The position numbers were made by a program, and so were the translations under genes. Shown here piece after piece: positions 11,345 to 22,181 of a stretch of 64,000 nt of DNA (the stretch's first letter is position 1; the number at the start of each line of letters is the position of its first letter). This DNA is from Candidatus Altimarinota bacterium (GTDB taxonomy: Bacteria > Patescibacteriota > Gracilibacteria > BD1-5 > UBA2023). The notes beneath the pieces were generated by a model, which had not been told where the DNA came from, searched no databases, and saw nothing but the letters and a program-made list of their open reading frames with translations. The stretch spans positions 145,122 to 209,121 of the forward strand of contig JAQTWX010000001.1 of the NCBI GenBank assembly GCA_028689065.1, given 5' to 3'.

Positions 11345-12661
11345 ATGGGTTGGAAAACTGTAAAAATAGGAAAGTTCCTTATCGAACGAAAAGAGAAATA
11401 CTCTCCGGAACAAGCGAATTCTCTGAATATGCCTCGGCTTGAAAAGATAGATTTTTCTGGACGGTTTCATATTGCTGAATCCAAGAAGACCTGAACTGGC
11501 ATGATTTGTATCAAGCCCTCAGATCTTGTTATCTCATGAATCAATGTTGAGAAGGGTGCTCTTGGTATTTATGAAGGAGAATCAGATATTCTTGCCACAA
11601 TTCACTATTCATCGTATGAGTACGATAAAAATCAAATCGATATAGACTATCTTCGTTGGTTTGCAAGGAGTTCTGAATTCAAGAGAATTCTCCGAGAACA
11701 AGTCGGTGGAGGAATTAAGACTGAAATCAAGCCAAAGAAATTTCTATCCCTTGAAATATCGTTGCCGGATATAGAAGAACAGCGAAGTATTGTTCAGTCG
11801 ATATTATCCGTTCAGGAGGATATAAACAAGGTTAATAGTCTGAATAATAAAAATACTGGATTTGTAGCAAATCTACGTTCTTCCATTCTCCAAGATGCAA
11901 TACAAGGTAAACTTGTACCACAAGATTCATCTGATGAACCTGCAAATGTACTCTTGGATCGGATACAGAAAGAAAAGGAGGAGCTTGTGAAATCTGGGAA
12001 AATCAAGAAACAAAAGGAATTGTCTCCGATTAAGTCAGAGGAGATCCCTTTTGAATTGCCGAAGGGGTGGGAGTGGGTAAGACTCGGAGAATTGTTGTTA
12101 TTGTCTGAATATTGATCGGCAGAAAAAGCGAATACTGATGAGTCAGGGGTGCCTATGTTTAGGATGGGGAATGTACAAAAATGAAGCCTTACCTACGACG
12201 ACTTCAAGTATCTAAACAGAAAGGCAAAAGACCTACCGAAGCTGTACCTAAAAAAGAATGATCTCCTTTTTAATAGGACGAACAGTTGGGAACTAGTTGG
12301 GAAAACGGGTATTTTTTTATGAGATGACGATTCATATACTTTCGCAGGCTACTTAATCCGTCTGAGATCATCTTTTCTCATATCTCCCATTTTCATAAAT
12401 TACTATTTGAATTCAGATTTTTTTAGAAAAACACAAATCGAGCCACAAATCATTCAACAATGTGGGCAAGCAAATTTTAGTGGTGGGAAATTGGTTGAAA
12501 CTCTATGTCCACTCCCACCAGCATCGGAACAACTTCATATCGTAGAAAAAGTGAGCGAACTTTTCACTTACTGTGATGTATTGGAATCATCTACAAAAGA
12601 TGCTTCTGAGGCAAGTGAAAAGTTATTGGAAAGCGTATTGGCAAAAGTCTTTAACCCGTAA
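11345..12661 (+). CDS. hsdS: Type I restriction enzyme, specificity subunit HsdS
   Basis: 438 aa with two target-recognition domains. TRD1 is residues ~1-140. The central conserved region includes LPDIEEQRSIVQSIL and the helix SILQDAIQGKLVPQ (~180-195). TRD2 starts at LPKGWEWVRLGEL and ends with PPASEQLHIVEKV plus the distal helix. Several TGA-Gly codons occur. Half-repeat architecture is complete, so a bipartite target is expected; the sequence recognised cannot be predicted. It lies downstream of the PemK-like gene and its stop is 3 bp from the next start. Confidence 0.93.
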
Positions 12662-12664
12662 TGT

Positions 12665-14848
12665 ATGATTACAAAAATCACCCTCAAACGGGTTGCGAGC
12701 TACGGGGAAACACCCGCAATATTATCCACAGATAAACGGATCAATCTTGTATATTGACTGAATGGAACCGGTAAAACCACTATTTCAAAGTATCTAAGGA
12801 ATACAGGTGACGCCGAATTTTCCGAATGTTCTTTGGAATGACTTTCTGATGAGAAAGTATTGGTTTATAACGAAGATTTCGTTTCCGATAATTTCTACAC
12901 GAAAGATGAATTGAAGGGAATTTTTACGTTGTCGAAGGAAAACAGGGAGGCAAGTGAGAAGATCGAAAACGCCAAAAAAGAAATTGCGAGACTGGATAAG
13001 GAACTGGAAGATGCTGAAAAGGGTTGCGGACTAAAAGTGGATCTGAATACAAAGAAGGAGCAGATAGACGAGCTCGAAAAATGAACACACGACGCGATTT
13101 GGAAAATCAAGGAAGAATATTCCTGAGGCGATCGTGTGCTCGAATTCTGTCTGACCGGAAAAAAGGGCAGTAAAAGTTCGCTATTTGAACACCTCAGGAG
13201 CATACAAAAACCAGTTACAACCCCATCAAAATCGACCGATATTCTCAAAAAAGAGGCAGAATCTATCAAGGAAGATGCCGAGTTGCTCGATGAGGATATT
13301 TCTGGAATCGATGATGTTTTTTCCCATATAGAGGCAAATTTATTGTTCCAGGATGCTATCGTTTGAAATTCCGATTCACAGATTGCCGAGCTGATTCAGC
13401 GCCTCGGCAATGCTGACTGGGTTAGGAAGGGGCTCGAATACCTGCCTAAATCTCCCGAAGGACTATCAGATAACGTGTGTCCTTTCTGTCAAAGTGAAAC
13501 GATTACTGACGATCTTCGTGATGAGATACGTGCATACTTTGATGAAACCTATGCACAAAACATAGATTCATTGAAGGGCTTGCAAATTTCATATGAAAAG
13601 TGATACCAACTCGTCGTCGATGCCTTTTCGGCGTATCTGTTGCATCCGATGGTCAAAGAACAGGAAAGTGAGTTCAAATTAAAACACGGAGCTTTATTAA
13701 AAGTTCTCGATGAAAATCGAGGAAAGATTACCGCGAAGATATCCAACCCGAGTCAAAAAGTAACTCTTCTTGATTCAGCCTCATTTATATCGGATTTTAA
13801 TGCATTCCTAAAAACCATTACGAATCATACCAAGGTTTTCAATGAAAAGATACGCGATCGTGAGAAAACCAAAAAAAGTATTGAGCGGGAATTCTGGGAA
13901 ATTATGAGATGGGGGTACGATCGGGATATGGAAGATTATGAGGATAAATCGAAACGATATCTTGCAGATCTTAAATCAATCGAGACAAAGATTGCGGAAA
14001 CTAGGGGGTTTATAGAAGCCCAGAAGGACGTTATCAAGGAGGCTCAGAAAGAAATCGTTAATATCGATGAGGCGATCGGGAGGATAAATTCCCAATTACT
14101 CCTCATGTGAATCGAAGGGTTCTCCATAGCCAAAGCGACCAATAACTCGTACAAACTGAGTAGAAAATGATTCGAGAGTGCGAAATTCAAGTCTTTGAGT
14201 GAGGGTGAGAAGACAGTTATAAGCTTCCTCTATTTCCTCTACCTGTGCGAATGACGCGAATCGGAAAGCGAGGTCTCTATGAAGAAGATAGCTGTCATAG
14301 ATGACCCAATTTCCAGCTTGTCCCATATTTACGTTTTCAATATTGCCCAACTGATACGGGATCGTTTTTTTGACGGAAGCTACGAGCAAGTATTTGTCCT
14401 GACTCATAATCTGTATTTTTTTCATGAGCTTTTGCACAAAAAGAAAGATTCAGAGGCAAAGCTATTTAGACTACATAAAGCCGACGTTACGACGATTTTT
14501 GAAATGGACCGTCAGGAAATACAGAATGAATATCAATCGTATTGGCAGATTATAAAAGACTACAAAGCAAGTCGGGCCTCCGAGGTACTGTTGGCAAATG
14601 CCATGAGAAACATTTTGGAACGCTTTTTTGGGTTCATCAATAAACACAATTTCAATGAACTCACCGCAGAATTGTGAAAAGATGAGTGATACAGGTTTTT
14701 CATACGTTATATGAACAAGGAATCCCATTTTGACGCTATAAATATTTCCGACTCGAAAGAAATAGACTGAACTATTTTCTTAAATGCTTTTGAAAAAGTC
14801 TTTACTGATGCGGATTTCAAAGATCACTACGATACCATGATGGGATAA
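12665..14848 (+). CDS. RloC/PrrC-like AAA_13 ATPase, candidate anticodon nuclease
   Basis: 727 aa, immediately after hsdS. ABC-type ATPase parts: Walker A GLNGTGKTT (~residues 31-40, first Gly is TGA), signature LSEGEKTVIS, Walker B AVIDDPISSL (~545). A long coiled coil in the middle contains a CPFC pair (C272/C275), as in zinc-hook proteins. Near the C-terminus R648-x3-E652 and H688 match the order and rough spacing of the Arg-Glu-His triad known for the PrrC/RloC anticodon nucleases. Those enzymes are linked to type I restriction systems and cut tRNA when restriction is inhibited by phage. Family and context are strong; nuclease activity is inference, because R-x3-E also occurs in other AAA_13 proteins. 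Confidence 0.75.
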
Positions 14849-14883
14849 TCCCCATTCTTAGTCTACCCGAGAATATAATCATT

Positions 14884-15852
14884 CTATCCACCGGTTGGTT
14901 TCGTGATTTTATCCACGAGCTCAAATAATTCCTTCTCGAAATCCAACGGATCCACCATCAATGTCTTATCTTTCAAATTCTGTTTGTTCCCAGGGATAAA
15001 CTTGTCTTTTAAGATATCTATTCCCTTGACGAGAGCCCTGTATTGATTGGAGCTCATCACTCCAACTCCGTATTCCGGAAGGTAGTTAACTGGATTATAT
15101 ATGAAATCAGCATACTTGACGTACTCCTTTATTGCATCGAAGCACCGCTTTTTTCATACAGCTCGTATGCGTTTCGAAAATGAGTTGAATACGACCTGAA
15201 ATTTTTGGTAACCCATCGATTGGAGAGTCTTTTCGTCGAAAAGTTTCCGGTACATCTGAGCCTTCTTCTCCAATTGTGCCATTGTCTCGGTTCATAAGTC
15301 AGTCTCTACGAAAGTTATCAAATCTCATTTCACAAGGGTACAATCAGGACGCAACGTCTCTATTGGATCATAAATAGATTGTGGATGTAAGTCAATGTTG
15401 AGTTCACCGTCAAAAAGTATATCGGCCGGCGTGATTTTTAATCATCGCATCACATAGATAGCGAAATTGATATTAGTATAACTATGAAGGATAGAGTGCT
15501 CTCCTGGGGATTCTCAGTAGAGTACGGTTGCTCCACCAGATAGTCTTCGCATATTTGGGAGATCCTGCTTGTATCATACACCCTTCATATCCAATGATGG
15601 ATCCATTCCGGATCGAATTCCTTCGACAACATAGACTCCGGTCCGTATTCCGTACGCTGGTGCCTCTCACCAGAGTCTTTTATACTGGGAAACGGTTATT
15701 GGTCATGTGCGTTCTATCCTTTGTCGCATCGTAATATTCTCATCACTCACCACTGGATTGTCTGGTAGATGCCGGAGGATGAATCGTGATTGTTTCGTGG
15801 GTGAATATGATTTCGGTGGAGTACTTCTCGGGTAATTGAAACTGTCGCTCAT
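14884..15852 (-). CDS. Replication-relaxation family protein (plasmid/mobilisation type)
   Basis: 322 aa only when about nine TGA codons are read as Gly; nothing recognisable remains with the standard code. The stretch LRPDCTLVKGDLITFVETDLGTETMAQLEKKAQMY corresponds to the RPD...fxxEvDrGTE...lxxKxxxY signature of the replication-relaxation family. It is preceded by an N-terminal winged-helix-like part (MRQRIERTGPITVSQYKRLWGE). These proteins are encoded on plasmids and integrative elements and are implicated in replication or mobilisation. It is convergent with the RloC-like gene. It is the clearest hint that the island derives from a plasmid or ICE. Confidence 0.65.
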
Positions 15853-15962
15853 GGTAGTAAAATAAGGAGTAATGGGCTCATCTTCGATTATAAGGAATTA
15901 ACGCTTTCTCACGAAAATCGGGGGTATTTGGATCCCGATTTTCCAAAGGTGTCCAAATCTAT

Positions 15963-16841
15963 CTAAAAACGATTCCTTAAAATCCGGATGGATATTCCCG
16001 CCATCGTTCAGGGCTTTGTTTTGAATCAGTCCGGTAAAAATCCGTCATTTTCGAAACCATATCTTCTGGATGATGCAATAAGTAAATGTATCTGATATCG
16101 TAAGGATATATGAATCGGGAATAGGTTTTCTTTTTGATCCGATTTTTCGAAACCGATTCAGAATCCCCATCATTTTTCGAAGATATCGTTCGATGATTGC
16201 GGGCATCAAAATACCTTAGATTTTTCCATAGTTAGGGAAACGGAACTATTATTTCTCAATAAGGCGCTCCTATCGATTCGTTCGTTAATTGCTTTTGATC
16301 CTTCTATTTTTTTGAAAAACCCTCCGAAATCGTGACACGGTAGAAATACGGACTTTTCTTTCGCGTAAGAGACAAGTCCGTCTCCGAGAGATGTATACAT
16401 TTGTGCTGGGACGTGAATTCTCATTCGAAAACGTCCCCCTTCGATTTTGTAATGTCCAAGGATTTTCCGAGGAGACATATGTGCCCGACCGTCGATCTCA
16501 AAGCTGTAAACCACTCGCTCCTTCTCGTAACGAATTTGAATAGGATTTTGTAATTCCATTCTTTTTCTGGTCCGACTAAGGCGTTGGCCCCTCAATCCAT
16601 TCCTGAAAACTTTGAACCTTTTTGCAATAGATCTTCAATGTTTCGAAACCGCACCGATTTTTTCGATCCGGTTCTTTTTGGTTCGTGCGTAGAATTCGTT
16701 ATTTTTCTCTAACTTTACCAAAATCCGTTCTTTTTCTCTGTTCCCGATTCGCAAAACCGCCGGACGCGAGAATGAATGAGAATTTCTCGCACGGACGATT
16801 TCCACTCTCGTTACAAATGCGATTATTCCCTTATAATCCAA
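15963..16841 (-). CDS. Hypothetical protein, lineage-specific
   Basis: Up to 292 aa with several TGA-Gly codons, ending in TAG. The start is uncertain: the frame is open to 16847, with TTG 16841, GTG 16805 and ATG 16559 as candidates. The ATG start would give 198 aa. The N-terminal part is very rich in Arg and Lys (SRTRKR, REKERILVKLEKN); the middle is beta-like (YSFEIDGRAH, GRFRMRIHVPAQMYTSLGDGLVSYAKE). No family recognised. It is divergent from the next gene, with a TATAAT for the plus strand at 16832-16837. A DNA- or RNA-binding role is only a guess from charge. Confidence 0.5.
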
Positions 16842-16871
16842 TCGAGTCTATTTAATTATTTTCTGATAAAA

Positions 16872-17873
16872 ATGAGTGAGAAAAAAATCATAACCAACAT
16901 AGGTGATGTCCATTTCGGTCCGGAAGGTATGGATCCGACGTGTCCGTACATGCGCGAAAAGATACAGGTCGAAATCCATCCTTTTTCATGAAAAGGCCTC
17001 GAAACGACGGTCCGGATGTTTTTCAAAACTCCGATTCCGGAAACCGCTTATGAGATGCAGATTTTCGCAAAAAGCCTGGGACGACCGCTCGAATACGAAG
17101 AGCTGTATCTTTTTTCGAAGATCGCACCAGGATTCGATGGGAGCGACTTTGACATTACAGCCTTCTCCCAAGGATGATTTCGAAGGTTTAGGCTCAATCC
17201 GGTCGTCGACTGATTGTGGGAATATGCATCACTTGTATGAATAGATAGGAACGTTGAGAAGGCCGTTTCTGATGCATATCGAAGTTGATGTCCGTTCGAA
17301 GCTCCCGAGACGAGTATTTCAATGTACCAACTCATTACGAACATTGTTTCTTATCGGAACAAACATGCCAAGTGAGCGAAAATGAAATCAGAAACGGAAT
17401 TCGTGAAATTTGTAGCCGATATGATACGACTAGAAGCCTTTGCTCCATTGACTATTTATGTGACGGACTGGAAATACTGAGAGCTGCACTTTTCCGTATC
17501 AGAGATTATGGAAAAAGTCCGAGTGTTCCAGCCCGTACGGATTCCCGACGAAATCCCCAAGATATTTCCCATCATGGATTCAAGCTTCACCATGCTCCAA
17601 GTGTTGCGTCTTTTGCAACAAGACAAATATGATTGAATCGCATATATTTCGAACGATCAGTCATCCCAGAAATTCGCGGGAACATTGAAAGATTATTCTA
17701 GAACGAGCGGGCTCATTTTCAAACATATCAGACTTCCCGAAGAAATGCTCGATCTTGATCTAAATAAAAAGATGATCTACTTCATTGCTGAGAAAATCGC
17801 ACCAAAACTAACCAAGGTTTGCTGTTTCCCAAATTCCTGTGTTTTTCCAATCACGGTGCGGGACGATGATTAG
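16872..17873 (+). CDS. Hypothetical protein, 333 aa
   Basis: One open frame from ATG 16872 to TAG when ten or so TGA codons are read as Gly. No signal peptide or membrane segment. Composition is of a soluble alpha/beta protein (GDVHFGPEGMDP, KSLGRPLEYEELYLF, VTDWKYGELHFSVSEI). No family recognised. A -10-like TATAAT lies at 16832-16837. The next gene follows after about 75 bp with its own TATAAT. It belongs to the group of unrecognised genes between the replication-relaxation gene and the AAA+ ATPase. Confidence 0.65.
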
Positions 17874-17912
17874 CAGATGGGACTAAAATCGTCCAAAAAG
17901 TTGTTTTTTCCT

Positions 17913-17918
17913 TATAAT
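17913..17918 (+). promoter_or_regulatory. TATAAT -10 element before the 268-aa gene
   Basis: CTTATAATGG lies 31 bp before ATG 17949 and inside the longer open frame starting at 17877. This argues for the shorter start. Confidence 0.4.
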
Positions 17919-17948
17919 GGAATAGTCTTATTACTTATGTACTTTATT

Positions 17949-18755
17949 ATGGCAAATTTTACAAAGAGAGAAGTTGAGCGATTTATCAAAAGCCTACCAA
18001 TTGAAGAAAGGATTGATCTTGTACTTCCCGATTCAAGCAAGGGGTTATTTCCGTTTATAGATGCCTTGGGAAGTGTGGCAAGTTGAAAATATGGAGCTGA
18101 AAATTTGGACTTCTTACGGGCTATCCGTTCAATTTCCATATTTAACAATGAGCCTGCCCGCAAGGTTCTCAAATACTTCTCTCGACGCAAGACAGAAAGC
18201 TCAACCGAATCATTCATAGATCTCTGACATTTCGTTGGCTATCTTGCAGCGATCTTCCACACGATCGTGCTGGCCCTCAGTCGGAGTGGTGAAATCTCCG
18301 ATACAATCCGCTGAGTATTAGTTGATCATATGGGGATGCTGATGGTATACCTCACGGCCGAAGAACGAGAGAGTATCATGGGAGATATGTATCAAAGGAA
18401 ACTGAAAAATGAGGCGAAAGCACGACGTACTGACAAACACAAGGTAAACACAACCAAATATGAGCATGAAATCGATGAAGAACCCTTGCCACAAGATCAA
18501 ACTCAGGATGATCAGGAAGCACTTTGGGAGGCTGCTAATGACACAGTAATGAGTCAAGAGGAATTACAAAAGGAAGTGGCTGAAATAATGAAAGACCAAG
18601 AGCAAGAACTGTCTATCCAAGAAGAAGAGGTGATGAAATTGGTTCGAGAATACGATAGGGATTTCGAACCCACTGAGAAAGAGATGAATGAACTATCCGA
18701 ATCCATTAAATCCGATACTTGAAATATATATGCAGTAGAAGATCAACCCTCTTAG
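17949..18755 (+). CDS. Hypothetical helical, acidic protein
   Basis: 268 aa with four TGA-Gly codons. The N-terminal half is helical (TKREVERFIKSLPIEERIDLVLPD, ISIFNNEPARKVLKYFSRRK) with one hydrophobic stretch (FVGYLAAIFHTIVLALSRSG, ~95-114) that could be a membrane or buried helix. The C-terminal half is a highly charged coiled-coil-like tail full of Glu and Gln. No family recognised. It sits directly ahead of the AAA+ ATPase gene and could be its partner. Confidence 0.6.
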
Positions 18756-19126
18756 GAATCCTCTTTTCCGTCCCCGATCAAAATAATCCTGGGAGGTTGT
18801 CACTAAGTGGCTCCTGGCGTAATCCTGGTCCGACTCTGAGTTACTTCATTCGAGCTCCGGCAGATACGAGTGTGGAGTAAAGATATGGTGATTACCATGA
18901 ACGAATGTGGCGTAAATGGAATATTCTCGATGCGGAGCGATCCTTATTTCAAAAATTGAATAATTTAGTTCATCTTTCTAAACTGATTTTGAATTTCTGA
19001 ATGCTGATTTTTTGCAAGATTCGGACATTCTGGTAAACTGATTTTAAGTATAGATTTTTGGATTCTATTTTGTCCAAAAAACGTAAAAGCTCCTTATCGG
19101 AGCGATATTATTAACGTGCTCAGAAT
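18756..19126. other. Intergenic stretch with direct repeats and small hairpin
   Basis: No gene over 30 codons is convincing. It has three near-copies of (A)CTGATTTT around 18979-19047 and a small hairpin GCTCC-TTATC-GGAGC at about 19090-19104, shortly before the AAA+ gene. It could be a regulatory region or part of an origin. Confidence 0.3.
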
Positions 19127-20338
19127 ATGGAACCGAGAATGCTGCCATTATGGCGTCCAGAAATAGAAATGATCGAGAGGATGCGTGACTATCTTTTCCA
19201 GAACCTATTAGGACAGCAGGAGGCAATCAATGAAGTCTGCGATTTGTTCATTGCTCGATCGGTTAGATCCAATAGCGATCGGAGACCTTTTATGACTGTG
19301 TTTTTGAACGGTACTTCTGGTGTTGGTAAGACCCTCATGTTTGAGCTCATTGGTAACTTTTTAGCCCAAGAGGAAGAGAGAAAGGGGTCATGATGTCATA
19401 TACCAGTAACGAAGTTTTCCCTTAACTGAGTCTTTGCCTTCGAAGTTCCAGAAATGTTGTACAGCCTAAATCCGAGCGCTCGGAATCCGTGAGATTCGAA
19501 GAAATGTAAGTGTGAAGTTCTTTTTGAACAGGCTTGTGAATCTGATCCTTTTTTCGGAAGACAGGTCCAGATATGGGATGAATGGGAGAAACTGAATTCT
19601 AGCCCCAATCATAACTATATTTCTGCCTTCAATGTAATTAGTGAAATATTCGAGGATGCAATACCGACTCCTAAGCATCCAGACGCTATTTCTATGGATT
19701 TTTCTAATACAATTTTCGTCATCACAAGCAACCTATTTCTAAACTCTGTCCGAGATCCAAAGCGATCGATTGGATTTGCGACACCAGAAGAAAGCAAACC
19801 AGTGATACAAGATGAATCTTTTGGTATAGACAAAGAAGAAATACTCGAAAAGTTGAGAAGACATTTTAGTGTCAGTTCGTTTAATCGGGTAGATAAATTT
19901 GTGCAGTTCCGAGATATTTCTGGATTCTGAGATATGCGACGAGACTTCGCTGAAAAGGAAGTTCGAAAAATGTTTGGTATAATCGATGATTTCTATGAGA
20001 AAAGATGAAATCCACTACCAGCCATTGAACAATATAAGAGTTTTGATCAATTAGTTCAGGAAGCGCTCGATAATTGCGAGAAGAGCGGATGATTTCGTGC
20101 AATAAAAAGGTATATTGAGAACATTATGATTGGTCGGATATTATCCTTGTTGCATAGAGATTATCCAAATATAAAAAAATCTGAAAGAATGAATAGAGAA
20201 AATGGCCATCGAACCATTGTACGACCAAGAACCACAGCGAGGGTTACGGATGATACTACTTCCGAAGCTGATTTAGAGCTCATGAGTATTTTTGAGCAAA
20301 GGGAAGCGATTACAGATATGTGTGCGGATAAGGATTAG
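19127..20338 (+). CDS. AAA+ ATPase related to the ClpA/ClpB C-terminal (AAA_2) module
   Basis: 403 aa with seven or so TGA-Gly codons. Starts with LLGQQEAINEVCDLF (compare the conserved hGQxxAhxxh of Clp D2 modules), Walker A LNGTSGVGKT (~residues 64-73), a Walker-B-like WDEWEKL in place of the usual LLDEhEK, sensor-1 FVITSN and an arginine-finger region FNRVDKFVQF like FLNRID of Clp proteins. No protease-docking or N domain is seen. Probably a dedicated unfoldase or motor of the element rather than a housekeeping Clp. A terminator follows. Confidence 0.75.
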
Positions 20339-20372
20339 GAGGGATTCGTTGCTTTTTCCGTTTCCGGTTTTC

Positions 20373-20409
20373 AAAAAAGACTACTTCTTTTATGAAGTAG
20401 TCTTTTTAT
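20373..20409. terminator. Bidirectional terminator
   Basis: Perfect stem GACTACTTC/GAAGTAGTC with loop TTTTAT, flanked by A and T runs, between the AAA+ ATPase and the convergent helical-protein pair. Confidence 0.85.
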
Positions 20410-20440
20410 TTGCAGGCTATTTTATTTCCTAACCAACATT

Positions 20441-20962
20441 TTATTTAACCCTATTACCCTGAGCATCGAAGGTCCCGAGAAGCCCATCGATCTCGTCGGC
20501 CGTGAGGATGGGTTTTTGTTCAGGAGTTGGACGGCGATATTGTTCCGTGAGTTCAAGGTGCTTTCTTGCAAATCCCTCGAAAAGGTAACGCTCCATTCCA
20601 GAAAAGAACCTATCCTGAACATCCTGGTTTTCGAAAACGCTTGCGAGCGGCGCTTCGGAATAGAGTGCCTGATACAATCTCTGGACATATTCTTGAAGAA
20701 AGGCGAAATCCGCATAGTCGGGATAGTCGTCGGATACCGTTTCTTTGTACATTTCCAAATGGCTCATGAGAAGCCGGTAATCGGCACGACGCAGCTCGTC
20801 TCGATGAGCCAGTTCCTCAGAGCTGTGTCCGAAAACATCTTTTCCGTTCCCGATCACGAGGCTTTTGAAATAGGCGAACTCGTGCGGGATCGAATGAATC
20901 TTCTTCGGAGTCTCTCTGGTTCCTTGGGTGATTGGTTCCGGTTTTTGTGATAATCCTGACAT
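20441..20962 (-). CDS. Hypothetical helical protein with LTADEIDGLLG motif
   Basis: 173 aa, no TGA codons. Mostly helical and charged (HRDELRRADYRLLMSHLEMY, FAFLQEYVQRLYQALY). Near its C-terminus it has ILTADEIDGLLG, matched in the upstream gene by VLTSDEINGLIG. Local G+C is visibly higher than in neighbours. Starts 4 bp after the upstream gene's stop, so the two are an operon. No family recognised; the shared motif suggests a common docking segment. Confidence 0.7.
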   Translation of the reverse strand: MSGLSQKPEPITQGTRETPKKIHSIPHEFAYFKSLVIGNGKDVFGHSSEELAHRDELRRADYRLLMSHLEMYKETVSDDYPDYADFAFLQEYVQRLYQALYSEAPLASVFENQDVQDRFFSGMERYLFEGFARKHLELTEQYRRPTPEQKPILTADEIDGLLGTFDAQGNRVK

Positions 20963-20966
20963 ATGT

Positions 20967-21938
20967 TTAATGGTTAAGGAGTAAGTAATTCTTCATATCT
21001 TCAAGGGTTTTCAGGTTCGTCGTATCGACCTTATGGCTTTCGAGGAGTTCTTTCAATTCCGCAGCGTACTGGTGAAGTTCATTCGGGTCCTGCTTAACCT
21101 TGTGTCGCGTCTCGAAGTTTCGTATTTCGGAAAGGATGTCCTCCCGGACCTCGCCATACCTCGGCTTTCAACGGGCGAACAGGCGGTTGAGGTTGGTATC
21201 CACGAGCTTGTCCATCGCCTCATACGTGCCTTTTGCTTCCCTTCATTCGATTTTGATGAGCTGGACTTCCTTCTTTACTTTGGCGAGCTCCGTGGCAACT
21301 TGAATCTTTCATGGCTCCTTACTCTTTACCAGTAGACGAATGATCGCTTTGAGTTTCGTTAGGTCTCATTTCTTAGCGAGTTCCAGGGCGGAATCGATCG
21401 CCAGGACTCACTTTTCTCAGAAGTTGCCGAGTTTCTTGACCCTCTCGATTTGAGGGAGCAGTTTTTCAACCGCAAGTCCCATTCGGGTGAGTCGTTCGGC
21501 CACAACCGCTTCTCCGGCAACCGGCAATGCCATGAGAGGAATCTCGTACCATTCCGGAACAAGCACGTCCTTAACGAGCTCCCAAGCGTCCCCAAGAACC
21601 TGTTTGAGCGCGGTTACTTGTTCGACTTCCTCCTGAGTCAGACCTCATTCGGAACCGATTTGGTCACTTAGACTTGCGATGAGAGTATAGCGATTTTTCT
21701 CGTTATTCCCAATGAGACCATTGATTTCATCGGAAGTTAATACTCCGATGTACTCGCTCATATCCCCGAATTTTTCGGTGGTATCGGCAAATTCGAGAAG
21801 GTCTTTCGCAAATTCCCGTTTTTTCATTTCCCGAGAAGCTTGGAAAAGCTCTTTTTCTAAAAGCTCGGGCTTTTCTTTCGGTCGTGCAGCCTCCGGGTCC
21901 AACAGGGCGAGTCGCTCTCAACCTTCCATTCCCGCCAT
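20967..21938 (-). CDS. Hypothetical helical protein with LTSDEINGLIG motif
   Basis: 323 aa from ATG 21938 to TAA with about nine TGA-Gly codons. N-terminal ~80 residues are charged helix, then VLTSDEINGLIG (~75-86), then a long helical region with Lys/Glu heptads (VKKEVQLIKIEGREAKGTYEAMDKLVDT) ending at LKTLEDMKNYLLLNH. ATG 21929 is an alternative start. No family recognised. It forms a two-gene operon with the smaller protein sharing the DEI(D/N)GL(L/I)G motif. Confidence 0.65.
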
Positions 21939-22019
21939 ATGGGATAAATTAAGTTGTATTTTTGTTTTGTTATCTTGGTATATTATATCAATTTTTTATG
22001 GAAAAAGCAATTTTAACGT

Positions 22020-22181
22020 ATGGCAAGGAATGGATTTTGAATATACATTGTAGGTGTCGGAGACGGAAAGAGAGTCAATCTTTCTTCTGTTGTGAGTCAA
22101 AAAACATTAGTTGATGATTTTTACGAAGAGAGATATGGCTTTGGTGAATTTTTCCTAAATTGAAATCCTGTACCAAAATAA
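22020..22181 (+). CDS. Small hypothetical protein, 53 aa
   Basis: ATG 22020 to TAA 22179 with two TGA-Gly codons. Reads as a compact protein (IYIVGVGDGKRVNLSSVVSQ, DDFYEERYGFGEFFLNG). The other plus frame, from ATG 21998, looks non-coding. No family recognised. It is followed by a stretch with large interleaved inverted repeats. Confidence 0.45.
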
